A stretch of DNA of 64,000 nucleotides. Origin: Actinomyces slackii (GTDB lineage Bacteria; Actinomycetota; Actinomycetes; Actinomycetales; Actinomycetaceae). Every line of letters starts with the position of its first letter. Within the stretch, counting starts at the first letter, position 1. Below the pieces are notes generated by a model, which was not told the origin of the DNA, searched no databases, and saw nothing but the letters and a program-made list of their open reading frames with translations. Below, piece after piece: positions 51,403 to 60,496 of the stretch. Both the position numbers and the translations under genes were made by a program. Location of the stretch: positions 2,232,001 through 2,296,000 of the forward strand of contig NZ_LR134363.1 in assembly GCF_900637295.1 (NCBI RefSeq), given 5' to 3'.

Positions 51403-52985
51403 GAGCGCCTCCAGATGCGGCCGTCACGGGCGAGCAGTTCACGGGCGGAGGCCGGCCCCCACGAGCCGGGCCGGTAGCCCTGCGGGGCGCCGGAGGCCGC
51501 CCAGTGCTCGATGACAGGGTCCAGGATCCGCCAGGACAGGTCCACCTCGCGCTGGTGGGGGAAGAGCGGCGCATCGCCCAGCAGCGCGTCCAGGATGAGG
51601 CGCTCATAGGCCTCTGGGGACTCCTCGTTGAACGAGGCCCCGTAGCCGAAGTCCATGGAGACATCGCGCAGCTCCATCTGGGTTCCCGGGACCTTGGAGG
51701 CCAGGCGCATGGTGATTCCCTCATCGGGCTGGATGCGCAGCACGACGGTGTTGGCGCCAACCCCTGCGGTGGCAGCCGCCTCGAAGGGGAGGAAGGGCGG
51801 GCGCTTGAAGACCACCGCAACCTCGGTGACCCGCCGGGACAGGCGCTTGCCGGCGCGCAGGTAGAAGGGCACCCCGGCCCAGCGGCGGTTGGCGATCTCC
51901 AGTCGAATCGCCGCATAGGTCTCGGTGCGCGAGTCGGCGCCCACGCCCTCCTCCTCCAGGTAGCCGCGAACCGGCAGTCCGCCCTGGAAGCCGGAGTCGT
52001 AGCGGCCGCGGGCCGTGGTCAGGTCCAGGTCGAGCACGCCGTCGCGCTCCAGGACCACCGAGGCCAGGACCTTCTCCTTCTCGGCGCGCACCGCCGCGGC
52101 ATCCATGGAGGTGGGCTCCTCCATGGCCGTGAGGGCCAGGAGCTGGAGGAGGTGATTCTGGATGACGTCGCGCGCCGAGCCGATGGTGTCGTAGTAGCCG
52201 GCCCGTGTGCCGATGCCAATGTCCTCGGCCATGGTGATCTGGACGTGGTCGACATAGCGCTGGTTCCACAGCGGCTCGAGCATGGTGTTGGCGAAGCGCA
52301 GTGCCAGGATGTTCTGAACCGTCTCCTTGCCCAGGTAGTGGTCCACCCGGAAGACGTCGTCGGGTCGCACGATGCGCCCCACGAGATCATCGAGCTCGCG
52401 AGCCGAGGCGCGGTCGTGCCCGAAGGGCTTCTCAATGACCACCCGGCGCCAGGACCCGGCCGCCTCGTCGACCAGTCCGGAGCGGGCGATGCGCTCGGTG
52501 ACCGCCGGGAACCACCCCGGCGGGATGGACAGGTAGAAGGCTCGGTTGCCGGCGGTGCCGCGAGTGGCGTCCAACTCGGCGACGACCCGGCTCAGTGCCG
52601 CGTAGGCGTCGTCGTCCTCGAAGGAGGAGAACTCCACGAAGCGCATGCCCGCGGCCAACTGGTCCCAGATGGCCGGGCGCCACGGGGTGCGGGCTCCCGA
52701 GCGGGCGGCCTGCTCGACGTAATCGCGCAGCTCCTCATCGCTCCAGTCCCGCCGGCCCACGCCCACCAGGGAGAAGCTGGGGGAGAGCAGGCCTCGGCTG
52801 GCCAGGTCGTAGATGGCCGGGAGCAGTTTATGACGGGCCAGGTCGCCGGTGATGCCGAACATGACCAGCACGCAGGGGTCGGCGATACGGGGCAGTCTCA
52901 GATCCCGGGGATCGAGAAGCGGATTGACTCCCTGCGGGTGAGCGTTGGCCTGCTGGCCGGCAGGCGCTGAGTCTGTGGTGGGCAC
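51399..52985 (-). CDS. zwf: Glucose-6-phosphate 1-dehydrogenase
   Basis: 528 residues from the GTG at 52985, which follows AGGAAGG at good spacing; the open frame runs further upstream without family match. Oxidises glucose 6-phosphate to the lactone with NADP. NADP site GITGDLARHKLLPA, IEKPFGHD, active-site RVDHYLGKETVQN, and PFYLRAGKRL are all present. First gene of zwf-opcA-pgl, divergent from gnd across a 202-bp spacer, so all four oxidative pentose phosphate functions sit together. Confidence 0.96.
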   Translation of the reverse strand: MPTTDSAPAGQQANAHPQGVNPLLDPRDLRLPRIADPCVLVMFGITGDLARHKLLPAIYDLASRGLLSPSFSLVGVGRRDWSDEELRDYVEQAARSGARTPWRPAIWDQLAAGMRFVEFSSFEDDDAYAALSRVVAELDATRGTAGNRAFYLSIPPGWFPAVTERIARSGLVDEAAGSWRRVVIEKPFGHDRASARELDDLVGRIVRPDDVFRVDHYLGKETVQNILALRFANTMLEPLWNQRYVDHVQITMAEDIGIGTRAGYYDTIGSARDVIQNHLLQLLALTAMEEPTSMDAAAVRAEKEKVLASVVLERDGVLDLDLTTARGRYDSGFQGGLPVRGYLEEEGVGADSRTETYAAIRLEIANRRWAGVPFYLRAGKRLSRRVTEVAVVFKRPPFLPFEAAATAGVGANTVVLRIQPDEGITMRLASKVPGTQMELRDVSMDFGYGASFNEESPEAYERLILDALLGDAPLFPHQREVDLSWRILDPVIEHWAASGAPQGYRPGSWGPASARELLARDGRIWRRS

Positions 52986-53187
52986 GCGAGCCTTCCTGAG
53001 ACGGGAAGCGCCCCGCGCCGGGGCGCTTGGTCCCCATCCTAGGGCTCCACCGCCCGCTCGCCGGCAAGACAGCATGAGAGACAGGCCAAATCCAACGACC
53101 TTCGTCCCATGCCGTGGGCGGGGTAGTGTCTGCACTATCGGAGCGCCTTCGCCCGGCGCACACAGTCCGCACTTGGAAGGGCCCCTC
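52986..53187. promoter_or_regulatory. Divergent promoter region zwf/gnd
   Basis: The 202-bp spacer must hold promoters for both transcripts. GGGTAGTGTCTGCACTATCG around 53122-53141 contains a short imperfect inverted repeat (TAGTG/CACTA) and a possible -10 for gnd, but no convincing -35 was found by eye. Confidence 0.4.
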
Positions 53188-54666
53188 ATGACCGGCTTCA
53201 CCCCCGCACCGTCCTCGGCCGACCTTGGTGTTTACGGACTGGGGGTGATGGGGGCCAATCTCGCCCGCAACCTCGCCCGCCACGGTCACGCCGTCGCCGT
53301 GTACAACCGCACGACGGCGCGCACCGAGCGACTCATGGACAACCACGCCGCCGAGGGCGAGTTCGTGCCCGCCGCCGACCTGGCGGACTTCGTGGCCTCC
53401 CTGCGCAGCCCCCGGGTCGCCATCATCATGGTCCAGGCCGGCGCCGGCACCGAGGAGGCCATCGGCCAGCTCGCCGAGCTGATGGAGCCCGGCGACATCA
53501 TCGTGGACGCCGGCAACACGCTCTACACCGACACCCGCCGTCGCGAGGAGGCGCTGCGCGATCGCGGCATCCACTTCGTGGGCATGGGCGTGTCCGGGGG
53601 AGAGGAGGGCGCACTGCTGGGCCCCTCCATCATGCCCGGGGGGACCGAGGAGTCCTACCAGCGCCTGGGGCCCATGCTGGAGAGCATCTCCGCCCGGGCC
53701 GACGACGGCGCGCCCTGCTGCACTCATGTGGGGCCCGATGGCGCGGGCCACTTCGTCAAGATGGTGCACAACGGCATCGAGTACGCCGATATGCAGCTCA
53801 TCGCCGAGGCCTACGACCTGCTGCGGCACGTGGGCGGGCTGAGCGTCGCCGAGATCGCCGAGGTCTTCCGCTCCTGGAAGGACTCCGAGCTGGACTCCTA
53901 CCTCATCGACGTCACCACCGAGGTGCTCTCCCGCACCGACCCGGCCACCGGCCAGCCCTTCGTCGATGTCATCGTGGACGCTGCCGGGCAGAAGGGCACC
54001 GGCGTGTGGACCACCCAGACCGCCCTCGAGCTGGGCGTGGCCGTGCCGGCCATCGCCGAGGCCACCTTCGCGCGCGCCGCCTCGTCCTCCGCCGACGCCC
54101 GGGCCGCCGTGCGCGGCGCGAGCATCGAGTTGGGCGCCTCCCAGGACGCGCCGCTGGCCGGAGTCGAGCGCGAGGCCTTCATCGAGGCCGTCAGGCAGGC
54201 CCTCTACGGCTCCAAGATCGCCGCCTACGCCCAGGGCTTCGATGAGATCGCCACGGCCTCGGCCCAGTACGGCTGGAACATCGACCTGGGCGCCATGGCC
54301 ACGATCTGGCGCGCCGGCTGTATCATCCGCGCCCGCTTCCTGGAGGACATCACGCGGGCCTACGCCCAGGAGCCGGAGCTGGCCAGCCTGCTGACCGCGC
54401 CGGTGTTCTCCGCCGCGCTGGCCGGCGCCCTGCCGGCATGGCGCCAGGTGGTGGCCACCTCCGCCCTGACCGGTGTTCCGGCCCCGGCCTTCGCCGCCTC
54501 TTTGGCCTATGTGGACCAGCTGCGCGCCGAGCGCCTGCCGGCCGCCCTCATTCAGGGGCAGCGCGACTTCTTCGGCTCCCACACCTATCACCGAGTGGAT
54601 GATCCGACTGGCGTCTACCACACGCTGTGGTCCACCCCGGAGCGCGCCGAGGAGAAGTGGAACTGA
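53188..54666 (+). CDS. gnd: 6-phosphogluconate dehydrogenase, decarboxylating
   Basis: 492 residues. Converts 6-phosphogluconate to ribulose 5-phosphate and CO2 with reduction of NADP. Rossmann motif GLGVMGANLARNLARHG at the N-terminus followed by NRT (NADP type), then DAGNTLYTDT, GVSGGEEGALLGPSIMPGG, HFVKMVHNGIEYADMQ (catalytic Lys-Asn) and KGTGVWTTQTALELGVAVP; C-terminal tail with FFGSHTYHR. Length is typical. The ATG at 53188 follows GGAAGG. Divergent from zwf. Confidence 0.97.
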   Translation: MTGFTPAPSSADLGVYGLGVMGANLARNLARHGHAVAVYNRTTARTERLMDNHAAEGEFVPAADLADFVASLRSPRVAIIMVQAGAGTEEAIGQLAELMEPGDIIVDAGNTLYTDTRRREEALRDRGIHFVGMGVSGGEEGALLGPSIMPGGTEESYQRLGPMLESISARADDGAPCCTHVGPDGAGHFVKMVHNGIEYADMQLIAEAYDLLRHVGGLSVAEIAEVFRSWKDSELDSYLIDVTTEVLSRTDPATGQPFVDVIVDAAGQKGTGVWTTQTALELGVAVPAIAEATFARAASSSADARAAVRGASIELGASQDAPLAGVEREAFIEAVRQALYGSKIAAYAQGFDEIATASAQYGWNIDLGAMATIWRAGCIIRARFLEDITRAYAQEPELASLLTAPVFSAALAGALPAWRQVVATSALTGVPAPAFAASLAYVDQLRAERLPAALIQGQRDFFGSHTYHRVDDPTGVYHTLWSTPERAEEKWN

Positions 54667-54857
54667 GAAAAGGGACAATGAGTACGGGGAAAACCCTGGG
54701 AGTTCCCTGCGGTTGATTCCGTTGAGGCATGGAGGCGCGCGGAAGCGGGCCCGCATCCACGGTGACACGGTGATTCTCGGTTAGACGCGCTTGCGTTGGG
54801 CGGTATGGTGGTCCTTGAGGCAGCGCACCAGGCGCCGCAAAGACCTGAGGGGCAGGA

Positions 54858-55310
54858 ATGTCGAGCATGCCGATCGAACAGGATCCCTCCTCCACGCAGA
54901 CGTTCGGGGTCATTGACCACAACACCTCCGGCTCGATGCCCATCATGGGCCTGAGCCAGCAGGACGCCGCGGCCATCGCCGCGCTTCCCGCGGGTACCGC
55001 GCTTCTGCTCGTCCACCATGGGCCCACCACCGGTGCGCGCTTCTTACTGGATGCCGCCGAGACCACAGTGGGACGCCACCCGAGGGCCGATATCTTCCTG
55101 GACGACGTCACCGTCTCGCGCAAGCACGCCGTCTTCTCCGCGCTGCCCGATGGCGGCTACGGGGTGCGGGACTCGGGCTCCCTCAACGGCACCTACGTCA
55201 ACCGCACCCGGGTGGAGCAGGTGGCGCTCAGCCCCGGCGATGAGGTCCAGATCGGCAAGTACCGGATGACCTATCACCCCGGCCCCCAGCGGGCGGCAGC
55301 GGCCCAGTGA
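54858..55310 (+). CDS. garA: FHA-domain regulator, GarA/OdhI-like
   Basis: 150 residues. Disordered N-terminus with a possible phosphorylation site (SSTQTF near residue 12), then an FHA domain about 58-140: TTVGRHPRADIFLDDVTVSR with KHAVF, and DSGSLNGTYVNRTRV (Arg, Ser and Asn for phosphothreonine binding). In mycobacteria and corynebacteria the homologues control 2-oxoglutarate dehydrogenase and glutamate metabolism, switched by Ser/Thr kinases. The following MerR gene overlaps it by 4 nt, the same order as Rv1827-Rv1828 of M. tuberculosis. Confidence 0.92.
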   Translation: MSSMPIEQDPSSTQTFGVIDHNTSGSMPIMGLSQQDAAAIAALPAGTALLLVHHGPTTGARFLLDAAETTVGRHPRADIFLDDVTVSRKHAVFSALPDGGYGVRDSGSLNGTYVNRTRVEQVALSPGDEVQIGKYRMTYHPGPQRAAAAQ

Positions 55311-56062
55311 GCGCGGCCGCTGCCCGGGCCAATCGCAGCGGCGCCCCAGCGACCGGGGTCGCCGCTGCCCAGCCGGCCCCATGGCCGCGCGGAATCTCGC
55401 GCGAGCCCAAGATGAAGATCGGGCAGGTCGTCGATGCGCTCAAGGGTGAGTTCCCGGCACTGTCCATCTCCAAGGTCCGCTACCTGGAGGGGGAGGGGCT
55501 CATCTCCCCGCATCGGGTGGGCAACGGCTATCGCCGCTACTCCCAGGCGGACTTGGAGCGACTGCGCTACGCGCTGTCGGCGCAGCGGGACGACTACCTG
55601 CCCCTGAGCGTCATCAGGCAGCGCCTTGCCGAGCTCGACGCCGATGAGCAGGCTCCGGCCCCGCAGCCGGTGGCGCGGGTGGTAGCCCGCGATGGCCGCC
55701 TGGTCGAGACCGGGGCGATGGATCTGACCTCCCTGACGGCGCACAGCGGAGCCACGGAGTCGCAGATCGAGGAGATGGTCGCCGTCGGCCTCATCAGCCC
55801 CGACGCGCATGGTCGCTACTCCTCCCAGTGCCTGCGCACCGTGCGCCTGGCGCTGGAGGTCACCCGTCGCGGCCTGCCGCTGCGCAATCTTCGCGCGGTG
55901 CGGACCTCGGCCGAGAGGGAGGCCGACGCCATTGATCAGGCGGTCTCCCACCTGCGCGTGCGCTCGCATGGCAGCGCCGAGGAGTCGGCGCGCGCACTGG
56001 CCGAGCTCGTGGGCGAGCTGCACACGGCCCTGCTGCACCGCGCCGTCAGCGCGCTGGACTGA
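55307..56062 (+). CDS. ftsR: MerR-family regulator FtsR
   Basis: 251 residues, GTG start overlapping the garA stop (GTGA). Winged helix-turn-helix about 36-105: KIGQVVDALKGEFPALSISK, then VRYLEGEGLISPHR, GNGYRRYSQADLERL. A second MerR-like half follows (GLISPDAHGRYSS). Homologues (Rv1828; FtsR in Corynebacterium) activate ftsZ and affect division. Position between garA and a DUF151 gene is the conserved actinobacterial order. Confidence 0.9.
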   Translation: MSAAAARANRSGAPATGVAAAQPAPWPRGISREPKMKIGQVVDALKGEFPALSISKVRYLEGEGLISPHRVGNGYRRYSQADLERLRYALSAQRDDYLPLSVIRQRLAELDADEQAPAPQPVARVVARDGRLVETGAMDLTSLTAHSGATESQIEEMVAVGLISPDAHGRYSSQCLRTVRLALEVTRRGLPLRNLRAVRTSAEREADAIDQAVSHLRVRSHGSAEESARALAELVGELHTALLHRAVSALD

Positions 56063-56127
56063 CGAATCCGGTGTTGTCTGACGCCCGTCGGCAAGACAGG
56101 CGCTGCCGCGACCTCTATGGTGGGCAG

Positions 56128-56583
56128 ATGCGCGCCATGCGACTGGTGGATATCCGGTCCACAGAGCCTGAGCGGGGCCTGGTGGCCGTCCTGGTTGAGG
56201 ACGGCGGCCCCGCTGTGCTGGCGGTGCCGGTCACGGCCCGCCAGGGGCTGGCGCTGCAAGGATGCCAGGTGGGTCGCGCCCCCTCCTGGGCCGGCGTCGT
56301 CGAGGATCTGGTCCACACCCTGGGGGGCCGCCTCATCCGTCTGGAGCTCGACGCCGATGCCGACGCCCGCATCACCGCCCGTCTCGTCCTCGATGCCGCC
56401 AACGGGAGCGAGCCTGTGACCGTGCCCTGCGGCGCCGGGGACGGGATGGTGCTCGGCTGCACGCAGAGCGTTCCACTGCTGGCCAGTGCCGAGGCGCTGC
56501 GCCTGAGGGCCTGGGACTTCACCGATCCGACTCCAGACACGCACAGAGACCTCGACTGCGACACGCGGGACGAATGTGACTGA
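56128..56583 (+). CDS. DUF151 bifunctional nuclease-family protein
   Basis: 151 residues from the ATG at 56128 (MRAMRLVDIR); an ATG at 56071 would add 19 unsupported residues. Pattern of the BFN domain: VLVEDGGPAVLAVPVTARQG, APSWAGVVEDLVHTLGG, LELDADADARITARLVL and PCGAGDGMVLG. Corresponds in position to Rv1829. Nuclease activity is known for plant relatives only; the bacterial role is unclear. Confidence 0.88.
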   Translation: MRAMRLVDIRSTEPERGLVAVLVEDGGPAVLAVPVTARQGLALQGCQVGRAPSWAGVVEDLVHTLGGRLIRLELDADADARITARLVLDAANGSEPVTVPCGAGDGMVLGCTQSVPLLASAEALRLRAWDFTDPTPDTHRDLDCDTRDECD

Positions 56584-56841
56584 TGTGACTAAGGATGTGA
56601 CATGCAACATAGATGCGCGACGCTGGCGGAGCAGTGGATCGCCGTCATTCCGCGGCAAAACCGGCTTGGCTCGCATCACCCTCAACCTGCGGTCGAGATT
56701 GAAACCCTCCTGAGCCCCTGGTGATGGCGCGCCCTTCATTGAGCAACGCGGTGCGGGGTTCTATCGTGGGGCCGTGGCCGCTTCCAGCGGCAGCGCAGCG
56801 CGGACCCGCGCATCCCGACAACCCCGACAGGAGCAGGCAAC

Positions 56842-57411
56842 GTGAGCGTGAAAGAGGCCAGCGCCCAGGCGGCGCCCCAGCGCGTCCAGGGCATGCTGTT
56901 CGGCGATCCGCTCCCGCAACTCGATGCTCATTCGGGCTATCGGGGCCCGGTGGCCTGCCGCGCCGCCGGCATCACCTATCGCCAGCTCGACTACTGGGCT
57001 CGCACCGGCCTGGTGGAGCCGTCGATCCGTGGTGCCAAGGGCTCGGGCTCGCAGCGGCTCTACTCCTTCCGCGACATCCTCGTGCTCAAGATCGTCAAGC
57101 GCCTCCTGGACACCGGCGTCTCCCTGCAGCAGATCCGCGCCGCAGTCACCGCGCTCCACTCCCGGGGCGTCGATGACCTGGCCTCCATCACCCTGATGAG
57201 CGATGGCGCCTCGGTCTACGAGTGCACCTCACCGGACGAGGTCATCGACCTGGTCGCGGGCGGCCAGGGGGTCTTCGGCATTGCCGTGGGCCGGGTGTGG
57301 CACGAGGTTGAGGGCTCCTTGGCGGAGCTGCCCGTGGATCACGCCTCCCAGCCCGTGGTCGAGGACGAGCTCGCCAAGAGGCGGGAGGCCAAGCGCCAGC
57401 AGGCGGGCTGA
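56842..57411 (+). CDS. MerR-family regulator, Rv1830-like
   Basis: 189 residues, GTG start after a GGAGCAGG sequence. Helix-turn-helix with VACRAAGITYRQLDYWARTG and LVEPSIRGAKGSGSQRLYSF, then LKIVKRLLDTGVSLQQIRAA and a C-terminal domain (VYECTSPDEVIDLVAGGQGV). Completes the garA-ftsR-DUF151-MerR set. The 258-bp spacer before it (56584-56841) shows no other gene, so it may have its own promoter. Confidence 0.9.
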   Translation: MSVKEASAQAAPQRVQGMLFGDPLPQLDAHSGYRGPVACRAAGITYRQLDYWARTGLVEPSIRGAKGSGSQRLYSFRDILVLKIVKRLLDTGVSLQQIRAAVTALHSRGVDDLASITLMSDGASVYECTSPDEVIDLVAGGQGVFGIAVGRVWHEVEGSLAELPVDHASQPVVEDELAKRREAKRQQAG

Positions 57412-57530
57412 GCCCTCAGGGGCAGTGCCCGCGATCATGTCCGGGGCCGAGCGCACCCGTGGTGCCGCATCGGCCCCGCCTCTATGCTGGTGCACGCACG
57501 CGGCCTCGTCAGCAACAGCCAGGAGGAACC

Positions 57531-58487
57531 ATGACACGACGGATCGCCGACCTCGAGGTCAGTCCCATCGGATTCGGAGGCAACGTCTTCGGCTGGACCG
57601 CCGATGAGTCCACCTCCCACGATCTGCTGGATGCCTTCCTGGCGCAGGGCGGCAACGTCATCGATACCGCTGACGGCTACTCCTTCTGGGCCGCCGGCAA
57701 CAGCGGAGGGGAGTCGGAGACCGTGATCGGCTCCTGGCTCCACAAGCGGAAGCGGCGCGACGACGTCGTCCTGGCCACCAAGGTCTCGACCAAGCCGGAC
57801 CGCTCGGGGCTGGCCGCATCGAATATCGACACGGCTCTCAAGGAGTCCCTGACGCGCCTGCGCACCGACTACGTCGACATCTACTACGCCCACTTCGACG
57901 ACGCCAACACCCCGCTGGAGGAGACGATCACGGCCTTCGAGGACGCCCGTCGCCAGGGGCTGGTGCGGCATGTCGCCCTGTCCAACTACAGCCCCGAGCG
58001 CATCAACGAGTGGGTCTCCATCGCCCAGGTCAATGGATTCGCCCCTCCAGTGGTCCTTCAGCCCCACTACAACCTCCTGCACCGGGGCGATGTCGAGGGG
58101 CCGGGCAATAGGGGAGAGGTCGCCGCCGCGCACGGCCTGGGTCTGATGCCCTACTTCTCACTGGCAGCGGGCTTCCTGACCGGCAAGTACCGCCGCGGGC
58201 AGCAGGCCCAGGGCGACAGAGCCGGCATGGTGGCCGACTATGACCGCGAGGAGTGCTACGCCGTCGTCGATGCGCTGGTGGAGATCGCCGCCGCGCACGG
58301 CGTGGAGCCCGCGGCGGTCGCCCTGGCCTGGCTGCGCGACCGCCCCGGGGTGGTCGCCCCGCTGGCATCGGCTCGCAACCTGGACCAGCTCGGCCCCCTC
58401 CTCCAGGCCATGAGCCTGGAGCTGGCCGAGGAGGAGACCGAGATGCTGACTCGCGCCTCCGACGCCGCGCGGCCCCAGCCGGCCTGA
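57531..58487 (+). CDS. Aldo/keto reductase
   Basis: 318 residues, ATG at 57531 behind AGGAGGAACC, an excellent ribosome site. NADPH-dependent TIM barrel: Asp-Tyr in VIDTADGYSFWA, Lys in LATKVSTKPD, His in YYAHFDDANTP; SNYSPERI and QPHYNLLHR line the cofactor site, and AWLRDRPGVVAPLASARNLD binds the phosphate. Closest in look to the general stress/YghZ-type oxidoreductases; substrate unknown. Ends at a strong terminator shared with the convergent Hsp70-like gene. Confidence 0.92.
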   Translation: MTRRIADLEVSPIGFGGNVFGWTADESTSHDLLDAFLAQGGNVIDTADGYSFWAAGNSGGESETVIGSWLHKRKRRDDVVLATKVSTKPDRSGLAASNIDTALKESLTRLRTDYVDIYYAHFDDANTPLEETITAFEDARRQGLVRHVALSNYSPERINEWVSIAQVNGFAPPVVLQPHYNLLHRGDVEGPGNRGEVAAAHGLGLMPYFSLAAGFLTGKYRRGQQAQGDRAGMVADYDREECYAVVDALVEIAAAHGVEPAAVALAWLRDRPGVVAPLASARNLDQLGPLLQAMSLELAEEETEMLTRASDAARPQPA

Positions 58488-58507
58488 TCGCTGCACGGCT
58501 CAGGAGC

Positions 58508-58548
58508 GGGTGGGGCCCCGACCTGTCTCACAGGTCAGGGCCCCACCC
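58508..58548. terminator. Bidirectional hairpin terminator between convergent genes
   Basis: Long stem: GGGTGGGGCCC with GACCTG, loop TCTCA, then CAGGTC with GGGCCCCACCC (one-base irregularity). It lies 20 nt after the aldo/keto reductase stop and 41 nt after the end of the opposing Hsp70-like gene. Confidence 0.85.
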
Positions 58549-58589
58549 GATTCTGGGTGACCACAGTGAGTCGTGGCGCTCGGCTCCGG

Positions 58590-60152
58590 TCAGTGGGTGC
58601 GACGCCCCAGGACGTACTGGCGGCAGTAGCCATCGCTGAGATCGGTGATGGTGACACGCACCAGCCCCGCCTCATCGATGCGGTAGTGCTCCTGGATGCG
58701 CGCGCCGTGGTCGCGGCGCTCCACCGGCACGTCGCGCAGGTCCTCGACCTCGCGCAGCCCGGCCTCCAGGGGGAAGACGATGTCCTGGTAGGGGGCCAGC
58801 TCGCCGCTGGGCTCACCGGCCTCATCAACATCCGCGCACTCCACGTAGCGGAACCAGCCGACGTTGTGCGCGGCCTGGTACTCGCGGGTGATGATCGTGC
58901 CCTCCCTGCCGCCGGGGGAGGCCTGGATGGAGTCGGGGCTGAGGATCGCGTCGAAGACCAGGCGATGCCCGCCGTCGGCCTCCCTGAAGACGCCGAAGCC
59001 CCGCGACAGGCGGTCGGTCAGATCGTAGTCACTGGTGCGATCGGCGGCGATGGCCAGTCCGATCGCCGTCGAGGCGCCGGGGTAGGGGGAGCGGTGAACG
59101 CGCCGGCCGAAGCGCTCGCGCAGCAGCCGGGGGACCAGCGGCAGGCCCGAGGCCCCTCCCACCAGGTAGACCCCGGCGATCTCGGTCAGATCCGGGGTGC
59201 CGTCCTCCAGGTGACCGACCAGGGGCGCCATCGTTGACAGGGAGCGCTCCATCAGCGGCATGCAGGCCTCGTAGAGCTCGGAGACCGGGATGATGACGTC
59301 CTGACCCCTGAGGACGACCACCACGCGCCGGCTCTGGGGGTTCAGGCCCTCCTTGGCATCGCGGCACTGCTCCAGCAACTCGTCGAGCTCAGCGGCGGCC
59401 AGGTCCTCCTCGGCGATGCCGGCGCGCTCCAGCACCATCTGGGCCGCCACCAGGTCGACGTCGTCGCCCCCCAGATCCCCCAGGCCGTGGGAGGCCAGCA
59501 CCTCATGGGAGGTGCCCACCACGTCCACCAGCGAGGTGTCGAAAGTACCCCCTCCCAGGTCGTAGACCAGCACGCGGGTGCGCTTGGAGGAGACGGTCGA
59601 GGCCTTGCGATGGGTGTACTCGAATCCGGCGGCACTGGGCTCATTGAGCATCGCCGCCACGTGGAACCCGGCTGCGCGGAAGGCCTCCAGGGTCAGCAGG
59701 CGCTGGGCGCCGTAGGCGTGAGCGGGCACGGCCACCACCACGCGCGAGCGCGTGACATCGATGTCGGCGGCCTCCAGGCGCGAGCGCAGGTGGCCCAGGA
59801 ATCCGGTGAGGATGTCCAGGACGGTGAAGCGCTGCCCGCCCAGCTCCACCGGGGTGTCCGCCGTCACCGTGGGGGAGGCCAGGAGCCGCTTGAGGCTGCG
59901 CAGCAGGGGAGCGCCCCGACGAGCCGCCGCGCGAGCGGCGAAGCCGTGCACCATCTCGCCGTCCTCCAGAGCGGTCAAGGACGGGATGAAGTCGTGGTCA
60001 TCGCCCTCCTCGTCGGCGAAGCCCAGGATCGGGTAGTTGCCGCGATCGGCCCGGGCCACGACGGTGCGGGTGGTCCCCAGGTCGATGCCGAGGTCGACAT
60101 CGGTATCGATACTGCTCTTGCCACTGAGGAAGGTGCCACTGTCCACTGCCAT
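58590..60152 (-). CDS. Hsp70-like ATPase, non-DnaK
   Basis: 520 residues from the ATG at 60152. Actin-fold ATPase with phosphate-1 loop GIDLGTTRTVVARA, phosphate-2 VLVYDLGGGTFDTSLVDV and adenosine motif VYLVGGASGLPLVPRLLRE. NEPSAAGFEYTH is the Hsp70 connect region. After about residue 360 only a short beta-rich part follows (YQDIVFPLEAGLREVEDL), so the lid of DnaK is missing and length is well below 600. It therefore looks like an HscC-type chaperone for particular clients rather than the main DnaK. No J-protein or GrpE is adjacent. Confidence 0.88.
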   Translation of the reverse strand: MAVDSGTFLSGKSSIDTDVDLGIDLGTTRTVVARADRGNYPILGFADEEGDDHDFIPSLTALEDGEMVHGFAARAAARRGAPLLRSLKRLLASPTVTADTPVELGGQRFTVLDILTGFLGHLRSRLEAADIDVTRSRVVVAVPAHAYGAQRLLTLEAFRAAGFHVAAMLNEPSAAGFEYTHRKASTVSSKRTRVLVYDLGGGTFDTSLVDVVGTSHEVLASHGLGDLGGDDVDLVAAQMVLERAGIAEEDLAAAELDELLEQCRDAKEGLNPQSRRVVVVLRGQDVIIPVSELYEACMPLMERSLSTMAPLVGHLEDGTPDLTEIAGVYLVGGASGLPLVPRLLRERFGRRVHRSPYPGASTAIGLAIAADRTSDYDLTDRLSRGFGVFREADGGHRLVFDAILSPDSIQASPGGREGTIITREYQAAHNVGWFRYVECADVDEAGEPSGELAPYQDIVFPLEAGLREVEDLRDVPVERRDHGARIQEHYRIDEAGLVRVTITDLSDGYCRQYVLGRRTH

Positions 60153-60496
60153 GAGCCGACCATATCGCGGCATCCTGGGAGCCGGGGGCGGGTTCACCTG
60201 CTGAACTGCAACCGTGTCATGACAGGTTTCAAGGCCCGGGCGCGCCTCTGAGACCTCTGGCCCTCATGTGATAACGAGCCCAGGGATACTCTGGGCGGAC
60301 GCAGGGCATCGCGCCCTGCGCCAGGCGTCAGCCCAAGACTGGCGCATGGGGAGTCCGTCGCCTGCACGAGGAGAGGGTGCAGCCCATTCGCCAACAGGGC
60401 CCCGGACTGGTAACAATATCGGTGGGCTGCGCCCCGTGCGGCCCGGGCCGACGCTGCCCTCAGTGACCGGCCATTGAGACTCCCAACGGGAACGGC
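60153..60496. other. Divergent spacer with hairpin, Hsp70-like/pit
   Basis: The 344-bp spacer has no gene. It contains a 7-bp stem GCAGGGC/GCCCTGC at 60301-60319 and a CCCAG/CTGGG repeat around 60280-60296. Promoters of both genes must be here but no convincing -35/-10 pair was seen. No PhoP box was identified. Confidence 0.4.
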
